Positions 1-7,682 are shown, counted from the first letter of the stretch. The stretch is DNA of 18,436 bases from JBJFGR01 sp051892875 (GCA_051892875.1 JBJFGR010000037.1:1-18436), one strand, 5' to 3'. Notes: generated from the letters alone by a model not told the origin. Program-made: numbers and translations.

Positions 1-351
1 GTCTTTCTTTACTGTTAAGGTAAAAAGCAACAACTTCTTACAAAAGACTGAAGAGATTTTCCTTATTCTCCTTATCTGTTATTCGTATACCAAAATCAAT
101 AAAACAACTCAAGGCATTCTTTTGTATCAGTGCATATTGACAATATTTGATATTATAAAAACAGGATAATATTGGATATCAAAAAATTATTCAAAATAAT
201 GAACTGCATAATGAACATTATTATTAGCAACTACTTGGAAATTTTTCTGAGCAAATGATGGAAAATTTAAAAAATCTACATAAATGAAAATATTGTGAGT
301 TAATTAAATAACAATTTAGTAATCAAAAACCAATGTTATTTTGATAATCTT
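1..351. other. Spacer with no recognisable gene
   Basis: This stretch has stops in every frame I followed. A short coding-like scrap lies near 168-290 (residues like NIGYQKIIQNNEL) but is broken by stops and is not in frame with the DUF6273 pseudogene downstream. It may be decayed sequence of the same accessory island. I see no promoter or RNA gene that I can support. Confidence 0.4.
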
Positions 352-871
352 ATGAGTAGATTTTTGGACAAACTAGGAAAGCATTGACAGCTGGTTTTAA
401 ATGTAGAAGAAGGTAAAAGAGCATTATTACTTTCTAAGTATGCTTTAGATTTCAAGCAATACCACCATGTACGTACAAATATAACCTGGGAGAATTGCGA
501 CCTTAGAAAATGGTTAAATAATGAGTTTATAAACAATGCATTTTCAAAAAATAAACAAAAAGAAATACAATTGACTAATATTACAAATAATGACAATGCT
601 GTATACGGAACAACTGGAGGAAATGATACCAAAGACAAGGTATTTTTACTTAGTATTGACGAAGTTAAAAAATATTTTAGAAACGATGAAGAACGCCAAT
701 GTAAGCCAACGGAATATGCAGTGAGTAATAGTGTATATAAAAGAGATGATGAAAGTTGTTGGTGGCGGCTTCGGCGTCGATTTCGGTAACGGCACTGTGC
801 GTGCGGTTTTGTGGGTGAATCTGGAATCACCCAATACGACAGCTTCCTGTCGCAATCTCAGCCTGCTTTAA
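352..871 (+). pseudogene. Broken DUF6273-type gene, likely a DGR variable-protein target
   Basis: From about 406 the frame reads EGKRALLLSKYALDF, then TWENCDLRKWLNNEF, NNDNAVYGTTGGNDTKDKVF, LLSIDEVKKYF and CKPTEYA, the hallmark order of DUF6273 (a C-type-lectin/FGE-like fold often carried by exported or variable proteins). The possible start at 352 is followed by an in-frame TGA at 385-387. At the conserved SCWW (about 755-762) the frame breaks: the usual LRSPG and glycine-rich stretch is missing, and the expected C-terminus (GFGVDFGNGTVRAVLWVNLES) continues in another frame to a TAA at 869-871. The gene therefore carries at least one nonsense codon and one frameshifting deletion. The last ~110 bases are far more GC-rich than the rest. 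Domain identity comes from motif recognition. The role as a DGR target is inferred from position and from the hairpin and avd scrap downstream. Confidence 0.75.
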
Positions 872-884
872 CAGGCTAATCACT
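758..884 (+). other. GC-rich variable-repeat/IMH-like 3' segment
   Basis: I count 56 G+C in bases 761-860 against 31 in 661-760, a sharp step inside one gene. The segment encodes the C-terminal VRAVLWVNL of the DUF6273 fold and ends in a 6-bp inverted repeat (AGCCTG at 860-865, CAGGCT at 872-877) that surrounds the stop codon. In diversity-generating retroelements the variable repeat occupies the 3' end of the target gene and closes with a GC-rich initiation-of-mutagenic-homing site. This stretch fits that description, although most of the variable codons appear deleted. No template repeat is present in the window to compare with. Confidence 0.5.
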
Positions 885-902
885 GCAGACCGAAAGGTCT
901 GC
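885..902 (+). other. DGR-type hairpin: 7-bp stem, GAAA loop
   Basis: GCAGACC (885-891), loop GAAA (892-895), GGTCTGC (896-902). A short perfect GC-rich stem with a GAAA-like tetraloop a few bases after the target gene's stop is the cruciform known to promote retrohoming at DGR targets. It lies 13 bases after the TAA at 869-871 and 20 bases before the avd-like start. There is no T-run after it, so it does not look like a terminator. Confidence 0.65.
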
Positions 903-922
903 TGAATATTTGGAGGAATTAA

Positions 923-1063
923 TTGGCAACTAAACAAACCTCAGAACTTGTGGTTTTAACAAAATCGAAAGAGTTATGTTCTTACGTTATGACGATAACT
1001 CATAAATCACCAAAGGAATTTCGCTTTTCTTTTGTAAACAATAAAAACAAAAAGACTCTATAA
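923..1063 (+). pseudogene. avd: Truncated Avd-like gene (DGR accessory protein), 5' part only
   Basis: TTG start at 923 behind a strong ribosome site (GGAGG at 912-916). The 46 residues begin MATKQTSELVVLTKSKELC and continue with SYVMTITHKSPKEFRFSFV, the N-terminal helix pattern of Avd, the four-helix-bundle partner of DGR reverse transcriptases (related to the 23S rRNA intervening-sequence protein family). Full Avd proteins are roughly 110-130 residues and usually continue with an arginine-leucine-glutamine-asparagine run after FV. Here similarity stops at residue 38 or 39, and lysine/asparagine-rich codons lead to a TAA at 1061. I found no continuation in another frame. The order target gene, hairpin, avd is the standard DGR order. 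No reverse transcriptase follows. Identification is by memory of the family pattern, not a search. Confidence 0.65.
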
Positions 1064-2059
1064 ACAATAGTGTGATATTTTATAATATCTAACTAATTTT
1101 TTTAAAACAGAATAATCTAAAACCTTCCAAAAACGTGTAAAAACGCGTTCCTATAAACCTCCCTTATAATTTATCAAAAAACTCCAAAGAAGGCCTCTAA
1201 TGAGCTTTATTCGTTATTAATCATCTTATCTATCATTTTTTTTAAATTTACCATTTATAAAAATAATACAAGCATAAATAATAAAATTCTAGACTTTTTA
1301 AAGAACATAAATAAACTATAATAATAAAAAATTTTCCTTTCCCCTCTTCAAAAATACAATCTACAAACAAAAAAGAATTCAAAATATAAAATTAATATCG
1401 CTATACAAAAATATTAATTTATATTAATGTAAGATAATTATTTATGATTAATGTTTTTTATAATTTGTAACCCAATATTATTAATTTATAAAAATTCTTT
1501 ATTTTATAACAGTTCATCGCAAGTGTAATTATTAATATTTAGCATTAAATAACAATCAAATTTCTTATTTAAAATGATATTTTTATTTAACTTTAAAATT
1601 CGCGTAATTTACATTTATTTAATATTAAAATTAAATAATTTTTAAATAAAACAATTTATAAAAAATATCTCTTATTCAAATTCTTATTTAAACATTAATT
1701 TAATTCAAATTATAAAAACATATCTTTATTTAAATAATCATATAAATATCTATGATTAATTTAATATAAATTTATTTTTTCTATTTTGGGATTCAAGAAG
1801 TTTTCTTACTATTTTTTTACCTTTTTTTGAGATTATTTACATGTGTAATATAAATGTAACTTACAGTGTAATTACATTTTTTTGTTTTTAAATCTTTGTT
1901 TTAACTTTAAAGAATATACTACACCTCTTTTGTAATTATCCCCAATCTTGTTACACTCTATTGGTTTGATATAGGCATTACTCTTACTTATTACATGTTT
2001 CTACGAATATTACTAAATACTAATAAAACGATAGTTTGCTTATTCAAGATATTAAGCAT
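1064..2059. other. Long, very AT-rich non-coding stretch
   Basis: About 1 kb with no plausible gene. Bases 1400-1780 are almost pure A/T, with many TTTAAATAA-like words. A cluster of TGTAA and TTACA pentamers sits at 1837-1876, with further copies around 1931, 1951 and 1991. It separates the DGR relic from the 3' end of zapC, so no adjacent gene start explains it. I see no tRNA, no convincing DnaA boxes and no ORF. Confidence 0.5.
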
Positions 2060-2088
2060 AAAAAAACCCTTGCTTAACTAGCAAGGGT
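2060..2088 (-). terminator. Rho-independent terminator of zapC
   Basis: Read on the minus strand: ACCCTTGC, 7-base loop, GCAAGGGT, then seven T. It starts 13 bases after the zapC stop codon and is a textbook intrinsic terminator. Confidence 0.9.
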
Positions 2089-2100
2089 GCAAAGATTAGC

Positions 2101-2739
2101 CTAAGCTATATTGAGAGTTTTAACCATCCTAGGTGTCGTTAAATCCGACATCCTTAAAACCTGAGAATATCTTAATTTTAAATACTGACCACACTTATAA
2201 GAAACAGTATCATTAACCTTTACTGTTGCTGTATTCATTACCATTCCATAAAACGTCTGGTCTTCATCATTCTTTTCAACTACAATAACGTCTAATTCGC
2301 TATAATTACCCTGCTGATTTAAAACACTTGTTGCAGCAATTAAGATTTCACCTATATCTATATTCTTTCTGTTTCCATTATATAGCTTCTTAAAGAAACT
2401 ATCCTGACATGGTAATTCTCTATGAAATCTAGCTATACACGCAGCATTTATAGCAGTCATAAATCGTTGTGCAGAATCAAAATTTAAATCTGTTATTCTA
2501 TCATAAACTTCTTTATATAATTGTGCATCTTCTTCTGTAAACTTAACATATTCAATACCTTTCTCTTTAGTAACAATATGTTTTTCAACGAGTGATCTTT
2601 CTATAGTAGCTCCAGACATTACAGTATTACCACGATGCCATTGATTATCGGTTGTTAAACATACAACACCAAGTCTCTTACTTAATGTGTCGTATAACCA
2701 ATACCACGACTCTGGTTTACATACTTTAGAACTACCCAT
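2101..2739 (-). CDS. zapC: ZapC-like cell division protein
   Basis: Probably a Z-ring-associated protein: ZapC binds FtsZ and promotes bundling of its filaments at midcell. The 212-residue product starts MGSSKVCKPESWYWLYD and has the family's WxWxYD opening, followed by a strand pattern ending in a GEIL segment and LDVIVVEKND. These align by eye with the ZapC N-terminus and with its GEMW...LLVVES region. It is longer than the E. coli protein (180 residues). Position supports the call: in E. coli zapC also follows pyrD on the same strand. A GTG at 2751 would add four residues (MSFF), but ATG at 2739 has the better upstream GTGAG and matches family starts more closely. A terminator-like stem lies directly before the start, so expression may be limited. 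Similarity is low; the call rests on the motif pattern plus synteny. Confidence 0.7.
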   Translation of the reverse strand: MGSSKVCKPESWYWLYDTLSKRLGVVCLTTDNQWHRGNTVMSGATIERSLVEKHIVTKEKGIEYVKFTEEDAQLYKEVYDRITDLNFDSAQRFMTAINAACIARFHRELPCQDSFFKKLYNGNRKNIDIGEILIAATSVLNQQGNYSELDVIVVEKNDEDQTFYGMVMNTATVKVNDTVSYKCGQYLKLRYSQVLRMSDLTTPRMVKTLNIA

Positions 2740-2740
2740 A

Positions 2741-2794
2741 AAAAAACTCACTGTGCACGATTTATTTAAATTAAATATCAGATATACAGTGAGT
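2741..2794 (-). promoter_or_regulatory. Terminator-like stem directly before the zapC start
   Basis: On the minus strand ACTCACTGT (2794-2786) pairs perfectly with ACAGTGAGT (2754-2746) and is followed at once by a T-run that ends at the zapC ATG. The 31-base loop holds a second AT-rich inverted repeat (TATTTAA/TTAAATA). The 3' arm contains the only Shine-Dalgarno-like bases (GTGAG). It could end pyrD transcripts, hide the zapC ribosome site, or both. Confidence 0.55.
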
Positions 2795-2858
2795 TTAATA
2801 ATAATTTAAAAAATTTACAATAAATTTATTTAAATTTAAATAAGATGTTTTCTTAATT

Positions 2859-3884
2859 TTATAAGTATTTCACAATTTCTTTAATTATTTCTGGTCCTTT
2901 ATATATAAAACTAGAGTAAATTTGAATAAGAGAAGCCCCATTTTCAAATTTTAATTTAGCAGATAATGGTGAATCTATTCCACCTACCCCAATTATAGGA
3001 ATTCTTCCATCAATAATATTATTAATCTTTTTTAACACTTCTGTACTTTTTTCAAATACAGGACGTCCACTCAATCCACCTGCTTCTGTCACATGAGGCA
3101 TGTCATTAATCATTTCTCTATCTAAAGTTGTGTTGGTAGCAATAATACCATCAACCTTATTTCTAATAAAAATATCGCAGATATTTTTAATTTCTTCATC
3201 ATTCAAATCAGGTGCTATTTTTATGGCAATTGGTACATATTTATTATATTGTTTTGATAACTCACTTTGGCGTTTTTTCAAAGCAACTACCAATTCTTCT
3301 AAAGCACTACCTAATTGCAATTTTCTTAAATTTGGTGTATTTGGTGAAGATATATTCACTGTCACATAAGAGGCATAGTTATAAACCTTATCTAAACAGT
3401 ATAAATAATCATTTACACTATCTTCTAAAGGTGTAACCTTATTCTTACCTATATTTATCCCTAAAACACCCTTATATCGACTTTTTTTAATATTTTCAAT
3501 TAAATTATCGACACCTTTATTATTAAACCCCATTCTATTGATTATACCTTCTGCAGGTATTACTCTGAATAAACGAGGCTTATCATTGCCTGGTTGAGGT
3601 TTAGGTGTTACAGTTCCAACTTCTATAAAACCAAATCCTAAAGCAGCAAAAGCATCTATTGCCTCACCGTCTTTATCCAATCCAGCTGCCAATCCTACAG
3701 GATTCGGAAAATCAATTCCCATCACTCTGCAAGGTCGTTGTTCAACTTTTTGAGATATTAATTTTGTTGCAAATGCGTAACCAGAAGCTATATGCATTGA
3801 TTTCATTATCAAATTATGAGCTATTTCAGGATTAAGTTTGAAAATTAAAGGTCTTACACAACCTTGATATAAAGAATAAAACAT
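2859..3884 (-). CDS. pyrD: Dihydroorotate dehydrogenase (quinone), class 2
   Basis: Oxidises dihydroorotate to orotate with FMN and passes electrons to membrane quinones: step four of UMP synthesis, at the inner face of the membrane. The 341-residue product follows E. coli PyrD (336) nearly throughout: NPVGLAAGLDKDGEAIDA, EVGTVTPKPQPGNDKPRLFR, INRMGFNNKGVDNL, GVLGINIGKNK, VNISSPNTPNLR with the class 2 catalytic serine, KIAPDL, ATNTTLDR, GGLSGRP and IPIIGVGGIDS. The N-terminal MFYSLYQGCVRPLIFKLNPE matches the membrane-binding helices of class 2 enzymes. I therefore start at 3884; the upstream extension to 3938 runs through the putative promoter and adds 18 unlikely residues. The ribosome site is weak (GAGG about 12 bases upstream). 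zapC follows after a stem-loop. A palindrome at the promoter suggests repressor control. Confidence 0.96.
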   Translation of the reverse strand: MFYSLYQGCVRPLIFKLNPEIAHNLIMKSMHIASGYAFATKLISQKVEQRPCRVMGIDFPNPVGLAAGLDKDGEAIDAFAALGFGFIEVGTVTPKPQPGNDKPRLFRVIPAEGIINRMGFNNKGVDNLIENIKKSRYKGVLGINIGKNKVTPLEDSVNDYLYCLDKVYNYASYVTVNISSPNTPNLRKLQLGSALEELVVALKKRQSELSKQYNKYVPIAIKIAPDLNDEEIKNICDIFIRNKVDGIIATNTTLDREMINDMPHVTEAGGLSGRPVFEKSTEVLKKINNIIDGRIPIIGVGGIDSPLSAKLKFENGASLIQIYSSFIYKGPEIIKEIVKYL

Positions 3885-3912
3885 ATCTTCTGTTTCGCCT
3901 CTTATATGTAAT

Positions 3913-3938
3913 ATTATAAATATGAATGTGACATTCAT
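3913..3938 (-). promoter_or_regulatory. pyrD promoter -10 with adjacent 17-bp palindrome
   Basis: Minus-strand TATAAT occupies 3918-3913, about 30 bases before the pyrD start. Directly upstream is ATGAATGT-C-ACATTCAT (3938-3922), a perfect 8+1+8 palindrome lying where a regulator would cover the -35/spacer region. No good -35 hexamer is visible at normal spacing. E. coli pyrD is repressed by PurR, but this palindrome does not match the PurR consensus, so the regulator is unknown. Confidence 0.45.
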
Positions 3939-4366
3939 TTGAGTATGAACAACACACGAAGCTTTGGCTTCAATGATTCTTATTCTTAGGTGGGATATAA
4001 TCTGTATTTAATTCCCCTATTCATTAAACTCAAACTAAAATAACATATATTATTTTAGTTTTAATTTTTTTAAACTTACATTACTAGCTTAACAAATGAA
4101 ATAGACTGCTACTTATCATATTCTATCTAAATATAAATTTTTACATCAGTAGCTATTTACCTACAAGAATAATCTGTGGTCATTATACTATAAACTTATA
4201 TTTGTGCCAATAGACAATTAATAACTTGAATTTCAAGGTCTGAACTAGAATTTTTAAATTAATATCTTTAATTAAAACTCTTCTAGTTACTGAGTTACTG
4301 CACAATTAGTTTGTGATATATTAAACTTCTTTAGCCTTGCTCTTTTCGTATAAAATGGTATTACTA
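3939..4366. other. Spacer upstream of pyrD with several AT-rich hairpins
   Basis: No intact gene. It holds a small GAAGC/GCTTC hairpin (3959-3972), a perfect 12-bp stem (4032-4061, loop CATATA) followed by T6, and an imperfect stem 4243-4288 (AACTAGAA/TTCTAGTT with inner AT pairing). Next to the transposase scrap at 4367, this looks like decayed mobile-element DNA. The 4032 stem plus T-run could act as a plus-strand terminator. Confidence 0.4.
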
Positions 4367-4582
4367 TTACACTTTTTGGTATTTCCCAAGTAAACATTTT
4401 CTAGTGGATTTTATTAGCTTTTCTTGTTCAAAATAAGTTGAGTAAAACTCTTTAATTGCTTGATTTCTATGTTCCATTATTGATGAACCTAAGCCTTTAT
4501 AACAGTTGTTTGGTGCTATATAACATATACCTCTGTATCTATGCTCATTGCTATATCAATCATAGTATTCATTTACCTTTTT
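4367..4582 (-). pseudogene. C-terminal scrap of an IS3-like (rve) transposase
   Basis: Reading the minus strand from 4582 gives KVNEYYD, an in-frame TGA, then YSNEHRYRGICYIAP, NNCYKGLGSSIMEHRNQAIK and EFYSTYFEQEK, ending at a stop at 4367. This resembles the tail of DDE/rve integrase-type transposases, where YN-x(3-5)-H-RGI-Y-TP-RH-G is followed by EI-KRN. Only about 70 residues survive, with one internal stop, and the catalytic DDE residues lie in missing sequence. It is therefore a dead fragment. The family call rests on this pattern alone. Confidence 0.5.
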
Positions 4583-4600
4583 AGGCTACATAAGAGAATA

Positions 4601-4635
4601 CTAGGTAAAAAGATTGTAATTATTAACTATTTATA
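4601..4635. repeat. Dispersed repeat, copy 1 (partner at 8045-8078)
   Basis: 35 bases starting CTAGGTAAAAAGATTGTAAT. They match 8045-8078 in the same orientation at 32 of 35 aligned positions (two substitutions, one indel). Both copies lie in decayed spacers flanking the pepN operon, this one about 20 bases from the transposase scrap. Probably ends or internal parts of the same lost mobile element. Confidence 0.55.
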
Positions 4636-4650
4636 CTTGACTCTTTATAT

Positions 4651-4682
4651 TGATTGAGTCCTGTACAATACAGGCTCAATCA
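4651..4682 (-). terminator. Strong hairpin after the pepN-DUF2835 operon
   Basis: TGATTGAG and CCTGTA pair with TACAGG and CTCAATCA: 14 base pairs with a single bulged T (4659) and a 3-base loop. It begins 63 bases beyond the DUF2835 stop. There is no good T-run in either direction, so it may be a transcript-end-protecting stem or a poor intrinsic terminator. Confidence 0.45.
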
Positions 4683-4744
4683 TATTTAAAGTAGAATGTG
4701 ATCAATATTATATCTGCATACTCAAGAGAACCATCTTTTATATG

Positions 4745-4966
4745 CTATACTTTACTAATTGATACAAATGCATTTGTTTCACTTAGCACTAACTTAAACC
4801 GCCCTTTTATGCCTTCTCTTGTGGTAAAAGACTTAAAATGGTTTGCAGATATCTCTAACCTTAACCCTGAATCAGTTATTACCATTATTCTTCTTATCAC
4901 ACCTCTATAAATGGCAAGAACTTCGTCAGATGTTAATGAAATGCTAAAATAAAACACTTTATTCAT
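4745..4966 (-). CDS. DUF2835 family protein
   Basis: A 73-residue protein (MNKVFYFSISLTSDEVLAIY, then GVIRRIMVITDSGLRLEISA, NHFKSFTTREGIKGRFKLVL) matching the whole length and core pattern of DUF2835. In that family a short beta-rich domain carries a conserved F-T-x(2)-GI-GRF-L signature near the C-terminus, seen here at residues 48-60. Function is unknown. The ATG at 4966 lies two bases after the pepN stop codon, so the two genes are almost certainly co-transcribed and probably translationally coupled. DUF2835 genes sit beside pepN in several marine gammaproteobacteria as I recall, which supports it being real. The plus-strand frame over the same bases (4698-4910) is its shadow. No signal peptide or membrane segment. 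Confidence 0.85.
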   Translation of the reverse strand: MNKVFYFSISLTSDEVLAIYRGVIRRIMVITDSGLRLEISANHFKSFTTREGIKGRFKLVLSETNAFVSISKV

Positions 4967-4968
4967 TA

Positions 4969-7620
4969 TTATTTTAATGCCTTATCAATCTTTTCATAAA
5001 TTGAATCACTTAGATTTGACATTGATAGTAAATCTTTAAAACATTTTGTAATCAAATCTTTTCGAGTACTATCCAAACGATTTAAACTAATCATTGGTGT
5101 CATAATTCTTGCTGCCACATGAGGATTTGAGCTATTTAACTGTTTTAAAATACTTGTTAAAAATTCATATCCCGATCCATCTTTTTTATTAAAACAAATA
5201 GGGTTTGCCATTACAAATGTACCAACTAAAGCTCTAACTCTATTAGGGTTATTTATATCAAAACATTTATGCTTTAATAAATCTTTAACCCTTGATAAGG
5301 TATTTGGTAATGGCGCCAAACTTACTGCACGGAAATAATTATCAAAAACCAAAGGATTATTTTCCCACTTAGCTTCAAATTTAGCTAAGATTTCATTTTG
5401 ACAATTTAAACCATTTAGAGTTGCTATATTCATAGCTGTTAAGGTATCAGTCATGTTATCAGCAAGGTTATAATGTGCCAATACTACATTATCGCCTTCT
5501 GTTAAATTGTCTTCTAAAACAAGACTCTTTACGTAATAACCTAATGCTACATTTGATAAAGATCTTAATCCTATCTGTTCTTCAGTACATTCATAAGGAG
5601 TTTGTGAATTTATACGTTCTGAATATTGTTCATATAAATCCATATATAAACTCTTAAATTCTTGTTTTAATTCTAAACTTATTGAATTTACCAAACTTGT
5701 TCTTACTTGCTCAATAGCATCTAAATCTATAGATTTAAACAATTCCATTAAAGTTGCAATACTTGGTATATTTAATAAAAATGCAGCAAAACGAGAGGAT
5801 ATATTTCTATCACTTAATATATACTTGAATGCAGAAACAATTGTAGAAGGTTTTGAAATTGAACCTTTTTTCTGAATATTTAATACATTCTTTTTAACAT
5901 AATCATTTATTAAACGTTGTATTGCATCGTATCTTACAATAGCATCATCAGCATATTTTAATAAAGAAATAAGTTCTTCTTCTGTATAAGCATATTCATA
6001 CTTAATTGGCGCACTGAAATTTTGAAATAAAGCAACAATTGGTTTTGTTTCTAACTCATCAAATACCCAAGTTTCTTCTTCCTTTGTTAATAACTGCACT
6101 GAATTTACTATCTTATTATCACTCTTTAATGGTAATTTAACACCTGTATCATCATAAAAAGCTAAACTTACAGGTATTACAAAAGGTTTTTTATGCTCTT
6201 GATTTGGTGTAGCAGGAGTACTTTGTTTTAAAGTAATTGATAATTGCTTTGTACTTGAGGTATAACACATATCAATATTAACCTCAGGAGTTCCTGCTTG
6301 TGAGTACCAATTACGGAATTGATTTAAACTAATACCTGAAGCATCTTCCATACTTGTCACAAAATCTTCACATGTAACTGCTTTACCATCATGTCTCTTA
6401 AAATATAATTTCATACCTTTTTGGAATTTTTCTTCTCCTAAAATTGTATGAATCATACGAATAACTTCCGCACCTTTATCATAAACTGTTACAGAATAAA
6501 AGTTATTCATTTCCATCACAAAATCAGGTCTGATAGGATGGGCCATAGGACTTGCATCTTCTGCAAATTGAGGGCCTCTAATAACGTTAACTGCTTTAAT
6601 TCTTTCTATCGGACGACAACATAAATCACTTGAAAACTCCTGGTCTCTAAATACAGTTAAACCTTCCTTTAAACTTAATTGAAACCAATCTCTACAAGTA
6701 ACTCTGTCACCTGTCCAATTATGAAAATATTCATGACCTATAACTGATAAAACATTTTCAATATCATTATCTGTAGCACTTTCTGCATCAGCTAAAACAA
6801 ACTTTGAATTAAATATGTTCAAACCCTTGTTTTCCATAGCACCAGCGTTGAAAAAATCGACAGCCACAACCATAAAATTATTTAAATCATATTCTAAATC
6901 AAAACGATTTTCATCCCATTTCATTGATTTTAATATAGATTCAATAGCCCACTCACCACGATCTTTCATACCTTTATCTACAAATAAGTGAACATCCACA
7001 TTTTTACCACTTTTTGTAGTAAATACTCTGGTTAGTTCATCGAAATCACCTGCTACCAGAGCAAACAAATAACTAGGTTTTGGAAAAGGATCTTGCCATG
7101 TTACAGTTCTCATACCATTTTCAGTAACATCTTTAATCATGTTACCATTAGATAACATATAAGGATACTCACCATCTTTAGCAATTATATGAGTTGTGTA
7201 TTTTGCCAATACATCAGGATGATCTAGAAAAAAAGTAATTCTTCTAAAACCTTCTGGTTCACATTGAGTACAAAACTTTCCGTCAGAAACGTATAATCCC
7301 ATTAATGCAGAATTAGCAATAGGAGAAATTTCTGTTTCAATAGTTAATTCAAATTCACTTGGAAGATTGGAGAGTGTTAATGAATCTGGTGTTTCAACAA
7401 ATGGATATTCATTTCCATTTACCAACACTTTTAATAGTTTTAAGGAATCACCATCTAAAACTAGAGGCACTGATAAATCATCTGTTAATCTTTTTACTTT
7501 TGTTACGCTAATTACTTTAGTAGCATTCATATCAAGAAATAGAGTTAAATCTACATCTGTTATTGTAAAATCTGGAGCTTTATAATCTAAACGTCTTTTT
7601 TCCTTTCGTACAGTACTCAT
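4969..7620 (-). CDS. pepN: Aminopeptidase N (M1 family zinc metallopeptidase)
   Basis: Cytoplasmic broad-specificity aminopeptidase that removes N-terminal residues from peptides in the final steps of protein turnover. The 883-residue product matches the E. coli enzyme (870) from the first residues (KRRLDYKAPDFTITDVDLTL). The exopeptidase motif GAMEN is at 260-264 and the zinc site HEYFH at 296-300. The third zinc ligand is Glu319 (KEGLTVFRDQEF) and Glu297 is the catalytic base. The catalytic tyrosine motif FYSVTVYDKGAEV follows. These positions sit one residue from the E. coli numbering, so the active site is intact. The C-terminal alpha-helical domain is full length. ATG at 7620 is preceded by AAAGGA at an 8-base gap, a good ribosome site. 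The DUF2835 gene follows within two bases. Confidence 0.97.
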   Translation of the reverse strand: MSTVRKEKRRLDYKAPDFTITDVDLTLFLDMNATKVISVTKVKRLTDDLSVPLVLDGDSLKLLKVLVNGNEYPFVETPDSLTLSNLPSEFELTIETEISPIANSALMGLYVSDGKFCTQCEPEGFRRITFFLDHPDVLAKYTTHIIAKDGEYPYMLSNGNMIKDVTENGMRTVTWQDPFPKPSYLFALVAGDFDELTRVFTTKSGKNVDVHLFVDKGMKDRGEWAIESILKSMKWDENRFDLEYDLNNFMVVAVDFFNAGAMENKGLNIFNSKFVLADAESATDNDIENVLSVIGHEYFHNWTGDRVTCRDWFQLSLKEGLTVFRDQEFSSDLCCRPIERIKAVNVIRGPQFAEDASPMAHPIRPDFVMEMNNFYSVTVYDKGAEVIRMIHTILGEEKFQKGMKLYFKRHDGKAVTCEDFVTSMEDASGISLNQFRNWYSQAGTPEVNIDMCYTSSTKQLSITLKQSTPATPNQEHKKPFVIPVSLAFYDDTGVKLPLKSDNKIVNSVQLLTKEEETWVFDELETKPIVALFQNFSAPIKYEYAYTEEELISLLKYADDAIVRYDAIQRLINDYVKKNVLNIQKKGSISKPSTIVSAFKYILSDRNISSRFAAFLLNIPSIATLMELFKSIDLDAIEQVRTSLVNSISLELKQEFKSLYMDLYEQYSERINSQTPYECTEEQIGLRSLSNVALGYYVKSLVLEDNLTEGDNVVLAHYNLADNMTDTLTAMNIATLNGLNCQNEILAKFEAKWENNPLVFDNYFRAVSLAPLPNTLSRVKDLLKHKCFDINNPNRVRALVGTFVMANPICFNKKDGSGYEFLTSILKQLNSSNPHVAARIMTPMISLNRLDSTRKDLITKCFKDLLSMSNLSDSIYEKIDKALK

Positions 7621-7654
7621 TGCTATTATCCTTTGTTTATTACCAATGTTACAA

Positions 7655-7682
7655 ATTATAACACTGTTTTTTGTTGTGTTAA
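7655..7682 (-). promoter_or_regulatory. Probable pepN promoter
   Basis: Minus strand: TTAACA (7682-7677), 16-base spacer, TATAAT (7660-7655), about 35 bases before the pepN start. This is close to the sigma-70 consensus, but AT-rich DNA makes chance matches common. Confidence 0.5.

Noticed and set aside
336..855. Minus-strand reading frames of 164 and 69 residues
   Set aside because: They lie opposite the DUF6273 pseudogene, whose plus-strand motifs are recognisable; their products look like reverse translations with no family signal.
1360..2040. Replication origin in the AT-rich tract
   Set aside because: No convincing DnaA boxes (one weak TTATCCCCA-like site) and no dnaA, dnaN or gidA genes nearby.
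4698..4910. Plus-strand 70-residue frame
   Set aside because: Shadow of the DUF2835 gene, which has family motifs and sits two bases after pepN.
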